A stretch of 34,580 bases of DNA from Pseudomonadota bacterium. GTDB lineage: Bacteria; Pseudomonadota; Gammaproteobacteria; Burkholderiales; Thiobacillaceae. Of the stretch, positions 30,912 to 34,580 are shown piece after piece. The DNA lies in NCBI GenBank assembly GCA_021847385.1, contig JAJZTV010000001.1:1-34580 (forward strand), written 5' to 3'. The position numbers were made by a program, and so were the translations under genes. The notes beneath the pieces are model-generated. The model worked only from the letters and a program-made list of their open reading frames with translations. It searched no databases and was not told the origin of the DNA. Every line of letters begins with the position of its first letter. Positions within the stretch are counted from its first letter, which is position 1.

Positions 30912-31708
30912 GCACCCTGGCCTGGATACCCGACTTCGACGCTCTGCCCTTGTGCGGCAGCGTGGCGCATTGGGCCGGGCAGTTCCGCAACGAGCATGAC
31001 TGGCCGCGCACGGCGCAACTCAACGCCCTGGCCCAGGCGCAAGACCTGCGCAACGGCGCCGACCGACCCGTGCGCTTTGTCGAGCAGACCGCCGCCTGCG
31101 GCCAACTCGATTACGAGCAGCAGATTCTCGACAGCGGCCAGGTGCCCACCCGCGCGGCCAGTGCCCACGACTTCTTCAATGCCCTGATCTGGCTGACCCT
31201 GCCGCAAACCAAGGCCACGCTCAATGCCGTGCAGTGCCGCGAATTGGCCAATGCGCCCAAGGGCCAGCGCAGCCCGGCCTCGAACGCCGCCACCTTGTTC
31301 GACGAGAGCGGCCTGGTGCTGGTGGCACGCGATGCCGAACTGGCCGAGCTGCTGCGGGCCAAACAATGGCAGGCGGCATTCTGGGAACGGCGCGCACGCT
31401 GGCATGACGCGCGCCTCTATGTAATCGGCCACGCTGTGTTAGAGAAGGCATTGGCCCCCTATCCCGGCATAACCGGCAAGTGCCTGTTCCTGCAAGTGGA
31501 TGCGCTACCCGAGCCTGGGCCGCCGCCGGCGACGCTGGATACCGCCATCGCCCGAGCCTGGCTGGACGGCGCGGTGCAAAAGCCGGCCGACCTGTTCGTG
31601 ATGCCGGTGCTGGGCGTGCCGGGTTTCGACCCGGCCAATGGGGATGCACGCTACTACGACAACACCGAGGTGTTCCGGCCGCCACGCAGTGCAGCCGGCA
31701 CCGAGTAG
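30908..31708 (+). CDS. DUF3025 family protein
   Basis: A 266-aa protein of the DUF3025 family, unknown function and mainly in Beta- and Gammaproteobacteria. Landmarks are RFVEQTAACGQLDYEQQIL, VPTRAASAHDFFNALIWLT, PQTKATLNAVQ, ATLFDESGLVLV and YVIGHAVLEKAL. The start is TTG 30908, overlapping the CnoX-like stop; no in-frame ATG fits, because the family N-terminus WIPDFDAL begins at the sixth codon. It is co-translated with the CnoX-like gene. Confidence 0.87.
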   Translation: MSTLAWIPDFDALPLCGSVAHWAGQFRNEHDWPRTAQLNALAQAQDLRNGADRPVRFVEQTAACGQLDYEQQILDSGQVPTRAASAHDFFNALIWLTLPQTKATLNAVQCRELANAPKGQRSPASNAATLFDESGLVLVARDAELAELLRAKQWQAAFWERRARWHDARLYVIGHAVLEKALAPYPGITGKCLFLQVDALPEPGPPPATLDTAIARAWLDGAVQKPADLFVMPVLGVPGFDPANGDARYYDNTEVFRPPRSAAGTE

Positions 31709-31726
31709 CCGGCCGCCACCGTTCTG

Positions 31727-32431
31727 TTATTTGCGCGCCTTGATCTCGTTGATCAATTCGATCTGGACCTCCTGGATATCCACCAGACGTTCCCATTGAT
31801 GCGACAGCAGATGGTCCAGCTTCTGATGCAGATGCCGTATCTCCAGCTCGGCCTTGAGGTTGACCTGATAGTCGCGCACCGCCCGCAGCCGATCGCGCGC
31901 CTCCTGGCGATTCTGGCTCATCATGATCACCGGCGCTTGGATCGCAGCCAAACAAGATAAGTAGAGATTCAACAGGATGTAGGGATACGGGTCGAAGGGC
32001 CGTGCCGTCAGCACATAGGAGTTGAGCAACATCCAGCAAAGCACCACCAGGCCGAACAGGATCAGGAAGGTCCAGCTACCGCCGAATTCGGCGATGCGAT
32101 CGGCCAGCCGTTGCCCGAAGGTGAGCCCCGCACCGAATTCCTCATCGGCATTGACCGAGAGGGTTTCCTGTTTTTGCAGGCTTTCCAGTACTTCCTGCTC
32201 GAGCTGAGTCAGTTCGCCCTTCTCGGCCTTGAGCACTTCCTCGACATAGCGATGCTGATACTTTTGCAGATCGTCGACGCAGATCCAGCCCTCCTCGTCC
32301 CATTTCCCGGTCTCGCGCTGAATCAGGTCGGCCAAGACGTGCCGCACGATCGCCGCGGAGCGCAATACCCCTGGGTGCTCGGTGCCGCACACCTGACAGC
32401 GCCTCTTGGCTCGACTGCTTACATGGTTCAT
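31727..32431 (-). CDS. DUF1003 membrane protein with N-terminal CxxC
   Basis: A 234-aa inner-membrane protein of the DUF1003 family, unknown function. Two hydrophobic helices lie near residues 118-140 (SWTFLILFGLVVLCWML) and 150-172 (YILLNLYLSCLAAIQAPVI), followed by MMSQNRQEARDRLRAVRDY and a long C-terminal helical tail, as expected for the family. The first 15 residues add Cys12-x2-Cys15 in CQVCGTEHPG, which could bind a metal. It converges with the DUF3025 gene and has no clear operon partner. Confidence 0.86.
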   Translation of the reverse strand: MNHVSSRAKRRCQVCGTEHPGVLRSAAIVRHVLADLIQRETGKWDEEGWICVDDLQKYQHRYVEEVLKAEKGELTQLEQEVLESLQKQETLSVNADEEFGAGLTFGQRLADRIAEFGGSWTFLILFGLVVLCWMLLNSYVLTARPFDPYPYILLNLYLSCLAAIQAPVIMMSQNRQEARDRLRAVRDYQVNLKAELEIRHLHQKLDHLLSHQWERLVDIQEVQIELINEIKARK

Positions 32432-32557
32432 GGCATCCGTCCTCGCTTCACAGACGACAAGTTCATGAGGAATGCTTGGTAAGACGCACCATCATAGCCA
32501 CATATCGGCTGGATGTTCCCTTTCCATTATGTAAGGTGCCGAAAATCAGAACCCCGC

Positions 32558-33415
32558 TCAGGAACGCATAACCGAGGCCTTGCTTTGCACCAGTCGGCCG
32601 TCTCGATAATCGCGCATGGCTTGCTCGATCTCTTGCCGACTGCTCATCACGAAGGGGCCGTATTGCACGATAGGCTCACCGAGTGGACGACCGGCGACCA
32701 GGATGAAACGCGCGCCCTCTGCATCGGCGGTCAACTCGACCGCATCGCCCGCGCCGAGCACGGCCAGGCTGTGCCGGGGCAAGACGGTGCCGGCCACGCT
32801 GGCACTGCCTTCGAAGACATAGACGAAGGCGGTCGCCGCCGGATCGAGCGCGTGGTCGAAGCCGATGCCGGCAGCGAGCCGCACGTCGAGGTATTGCACC
32901 CGGGTATGCGGGTCTGCAATCGGCCCGGTCTGGCCACCATATTCGCCGGCCAACAGCCGCACCTGCATGCCGTTGCCGGCGACCTCAGGGATCGCCTCGG
33001 GCGAAAACTCCTGATAACCGGGCTCGCTCATCTTCTCGGCGGCGGGCAGGTTGACCCACAACTGAAAGCCGCGCATCAGGCCGTTGCTCTGCTGCGGCAT
33101 CTCGGAATGGATGACGCCGCTGGCCGCCTTCATCCATTGCGCTCCACCGGCCCGCAGGTCGCCGCGGTTGCCCATGCTGTCCTGATGCAGCATGTGGCCG
33201 TCGAGCATATAGGTGACGGTGACGAAGCCGCGATGCGGGTGATCGGGAAAACCGGCGATGTAGTCGGTGGGGTCGTCGCTGCTGAAATGGTCCAACATCA
33301 AAAAGGGGTCGAGGTTCTTCAGTGCCGGCGTGCCGATGGTGCGATGCACGGTGACACCGGCGCCCTCGGACACCGCCAAGGCCGGGATCGGTCGCTGTAC
33401 GCTGCGTGTTGTCAT
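32558..33415 (-). CDS. Pirin family protein
   Basis: A 285-aa double-barrel cupin of the pirin family. The metal ligands match human pirin: His59 and His61 in FPDHPHRGF, His103 and Glu105 in SGVIHSEM. Some bacterial pirins act as quercetin 2,3-dioxygenases and others affect metabolic enzymes; the substrate here is unknown. The C-terminal barrel contains YVFEGSASVAGT and FVMSSRQEIEQAMRDYRDG, a typical ending. It is the last gene of the CDGSH-DoxX-pirin set, 29 bp after doxX, and probably under the divergent LysR regulator. Confidence 0.93.
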   Translation of the reverse strand: MTTRSVQRPIPALAVSEGAGVTVHRTIGTPALKNLDPFLMLDHFSSDDPTDYIAGFPDHPHRGFVTVTYMLDGHMLHQDSMGNRGDLRAGGAQWMKAASGVIHSEMPQQSNGLMRGFQLWVNLPAAEKMSEPGYQEFSPEAIPEVAGNGMQVRLLAGEYGGQTGPIADPHTRVQYLDVRLAAGIGFDHALDPAATAFVYVFEGSASVAGTVLPRHSLAVLGAGDAVELTADAEGARFILVAGRPLGEPIVQYGPFVMSSRQEIEQAMRDYRDGRLVQSKASVMRS

Positions 33416-33444
33416 GGCGGAAATCTCCGTGGATGTTGTCGGTT

Positions 33445-33861
33445 TCAGGCCGCCGCGCGGACCGCGGCATTACCCGGACGCAGTGCATAGGCTCCCGCCC
33501 CGAGCAGGGCTTGAACGACCATCAGCATCGCCAGCAAAACCGGATATTCCCAACCGCCATGGGGGTTGCTGAATACCCAGCCGTTGGCCCAGTGTACGCT
33601 GGCTGCGCCGAGCATGACCGGCACCAAGGACAGTGCGACCCAAGAGGTGGCGACGCCGCCGAGCAGCATGATGCCTCCGGCCAACTCCATGGCGACGACC
33701 ACATAGGCCAGCCAACCTGGAAAACCGACCGAGGCGAAAAACTGCACCGTGCCCGGCATCGTAAAAACCAACACTTTGAGCAAACCGTGGGCGATGAGCA
33801 TGCTGCCCAGGCTCAGGCGCAGGACCAGGGCGGCGTATGCCACTTCGTTCGTTCGATACAT
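33445..33861 (-). CDS. DoxX family membrane protein
   Basis: A 138-aa inner-membrane protein of the DoxX family with four hydrophobic segments. LRLSLGSMLIAHGLLKV, FASVGFPGWLAYVVVAMELAG and GGIMLLGGVATSWVA fit the family. Relatives take part in quinone or redox metabolism, but the specific reaction is not known. The start is ATG 33861, eight bases after GGAAGGAG; the open frame upstream overlaps the CDGSH gene. It lies between the CDGSH and pirin genes. Confidence 0.87.
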   Translation of the reverse strand: MYRTNEVAYAALVLRLSLGSMLIAHGLLKVLVFTMPGTVQFFASVGFPGWLAYVVVAMELAGGIMLLGGVATSWVALSLVPVMLGAASVHWANGWVFSNPHGGWEYPVLLAMLMVVQALLGAGAYALRPGNAAVRAAA

Positions 33862-33883
33862 GACGGTCACTCCTTCCGATAGC

Positions 33884-34126
33884 TCAAGCGTTGTTGTGGC
33901 GGCCATCGCAGAACGGCTTGTTGGCCGAGCGGGCGCAGGTGCACAGCCAGGCCGTCTTGCTCTCCTCGGCCGTGTAGACGCGCGGCGTGATGTCGGTACC
34001 GGCGTGCGAGCCGTCGCAGAAGGGCTTGTTGCCGCTGCGGCCGCAGGCGCAGAGGTAATACGGTTTGCCGGCTTCGAGCTGCACTTCGACCGGACCGGTG
34101 GCGGGTTGGGAATTGGATTGGCTCAT
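33884..34126 (-). CDS. Double CDGSH iron-sulfur protein
   Basis: An 80-aa protein with two CDGSH-type motifs. The first has Cys26, Cys28, Cys37 and His41 (KPFCDGSH). The second has Cys62, Cys64, Cys73 and His77 (KPFCDGRH). Each should bind one [2Fe-2S] cluster with three Cys and one His, so it likely carries electrons or senses redox state in the cytoplasm. GGAGG lies nine bases before ATG 34126. It is the first gene of the operon with DoxX and pirin. Confidence 0.93.
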   Translation of the reverse strand: MSQSNSQPATGPVEVQLEAGKPYYLCACGRSGNKPFCDGSHAGTDITPRVYTAEESKTAWLCTCARSANKPFCDGRHNNA

Positions 34127-34261
34127 GCGGCTTGTCCTCCAAAAAGGTTTAGGGCTGCGATCGATACGCTCGATTCGAGCGCATGCGGCACATTATTTTT
34201 GTTGTACGAAAAAGAATAAATATCGATAATTTGAAATTATTGTTCTCATAATAAGAACACA
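34127..34261. promoter_or_regulatory. AT-rich divergent operator region for LysR/CDGSH operon
   Basis: The gap between the divergent CDGSH and LysR genes is far more AT-rich than the rest of the window. It holds two inverted repeats: ATAATT-TGA-AATTAT (34226-34240) and TGTTCT-N7-AGAACA (34241-34259), close to the LysR start. These are probable regulator sites; a consensus T-N11-A match was not verified. Confidence 0.55.
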
Positions 34262-34580
34262 ATGGACCGCTTCGCCGACCTGCAAACCTTCGTAGCCGTG
34301 GTCGAGGCCGGCGGCATCAGCGCCGCCGCCGATCGGCTGAACATCGCCAAATCCGCGGTCAGCCGCCGGTTGACCGAACTGGAGGCGCATCTGGGCGTGC
34401 AGCTCTTCCAGCGCAGCACCCGCCGGCTCAATCTAACCGACAGCGGCCAGGGCTTCTACGAGCGCTGCCTGCGCATCCTGGCCGATCTGGAAGAGGCGGA
34501 ATCCGCCGTGTCGCAAGCGCACACCACCTTGCGCGGCAAGCTGCGTGTGGCGCTGCCATTGTCTTTCGGGCTCAGATCGG
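34262..34580 (+). CDS. LysR family regulator, N-terminal part only
   Basis: The N-terminal 104 codons of a LysR-type regulator. The helix-turn-helix covers about residues 1-60: LQTFVAVVEAGGISAAADRL, NIAKSAVSRRLTELEAHLGV and LFQRSTRRLNLTDSG. The effector-binding domain begins at LRGKLRVALPLSFGL and is cut by the contig end, with the final AGATCGG being adapter. It is divergent from the CDGSH-DoxX-pirin operon and is its likely regulator, in the usual LysR arrangement. The effector is unknown. Confidence 0.93.
   Translation, partial: MDRFADLQTFVAVVEAGGISAAADRLNIAKSAVSRRLTELEAHLGVQLFQRSTRRLNLTDSGQGFYERCLRILADLEEAESAVSQAHTTLRGKLRVALPLSFGLRS
34574..34580. other. Residual Illumina adapter at right contig end
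   Basis: The last seven bases are AGATCGG, the start of the Illumina read-through adapter, in outward orientation. The arginine codon AGA it creates would be rare in this GC-rich genome. Confidence 0.8.

Noticed and set aside
1..34580. tRNA, rRNA, phage, insertion sequence or toxin-antitoxin genes
   Set aside because: No cloverleaf, integrase, transposase, terminal inverted repeats or recognisable toxin pair was found by reading both strands; short RNAs cannot be excluded without a covariance search.

Overview
The window is a complete 34.6 kb chromosomal contig from a GC-rich betaproteobacterium. The gene families (heavy-metal two-component pair, single LolC/E, transaldolase next to a COG4255/RpfE-type protein, DUF2189, DUF3025, DUF2062) fit Nitrosomonadales or Rhodocyclales relatives. 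This placement is inference from family flavour, not from a marker gene. There are no rRNA, tRNA, CRISPR, phage or insertion-sequence features. Both ends carry outward-facing pieces of the Illumina adapter (1-9 and 34574-34580), so the two terminal genes are cut by the contig end.

Layout. 1-4644: a copper/heavy-metal locus. A multicopper oxidase and a TolC-like outer-membrane lipoprotein diverge from a CopR/CopS-type regulator-sensor pair across a perfect GATTACAA-N2-TTGTAATC palindrome. 4693-7538: pgi, an HDOD protein and a SirB2-like membrane protein, tightly packed. 7542-9905: comEC on the minus strand, diverging from a DUF2062 protein. 10534-14317, minus strand: DUF2189, then a terminator, then yjbQ, lolC/E, lolD and a PilZ protein in a coupled run. 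14572-16642: transaldolase and a COG4255 protein. 16668-19277, minus: a methyltransferase and an EAL-CBS-GGDEF protein. 19418-20856: an OmpA-family envelope protein and a DUF99 protein. 20858-23001, minus: Nudix, RNase Z-like and DUF72 proteins, overlapping or abutting. 23173-25999: a Met-rich Spy/CpxP-like protein, a FecR-domain protein and an RhlE helicase with a structured leader. 26111-27405, minus: a c-di-GMP phosphodiesterase fused to a zinc-binding CZB domain, preceded by a tiny Cys/His-rich ORF. 27617-30000: a 76-aa protein, an orphan ParA, TcdA and a small acidic protein. 30078-32431: a CnoX-like thioredoxin, DUF3025 and DUF1003. 32558-34580: a pirin, DoxX and CDGSH operon divergent from a LysR regulator.

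How the genes work together. The strongest functional modules are periplasmic copper handling under its own two-component control, lipoprotein export (Lol), c-di-GMP signalling (two enzymes plus a PilZ protein, not adjacent to each other), and a redox or quinone-stress cluster under LysR control. Most of the rest is housekeeping. The least ordinary locus is the Cys/His leader ORF coupled to the EAL-CZB gene. The interleaved complementary segments before rhlE and the tandem duplication inside the DUF99 gene also deserve a second look.
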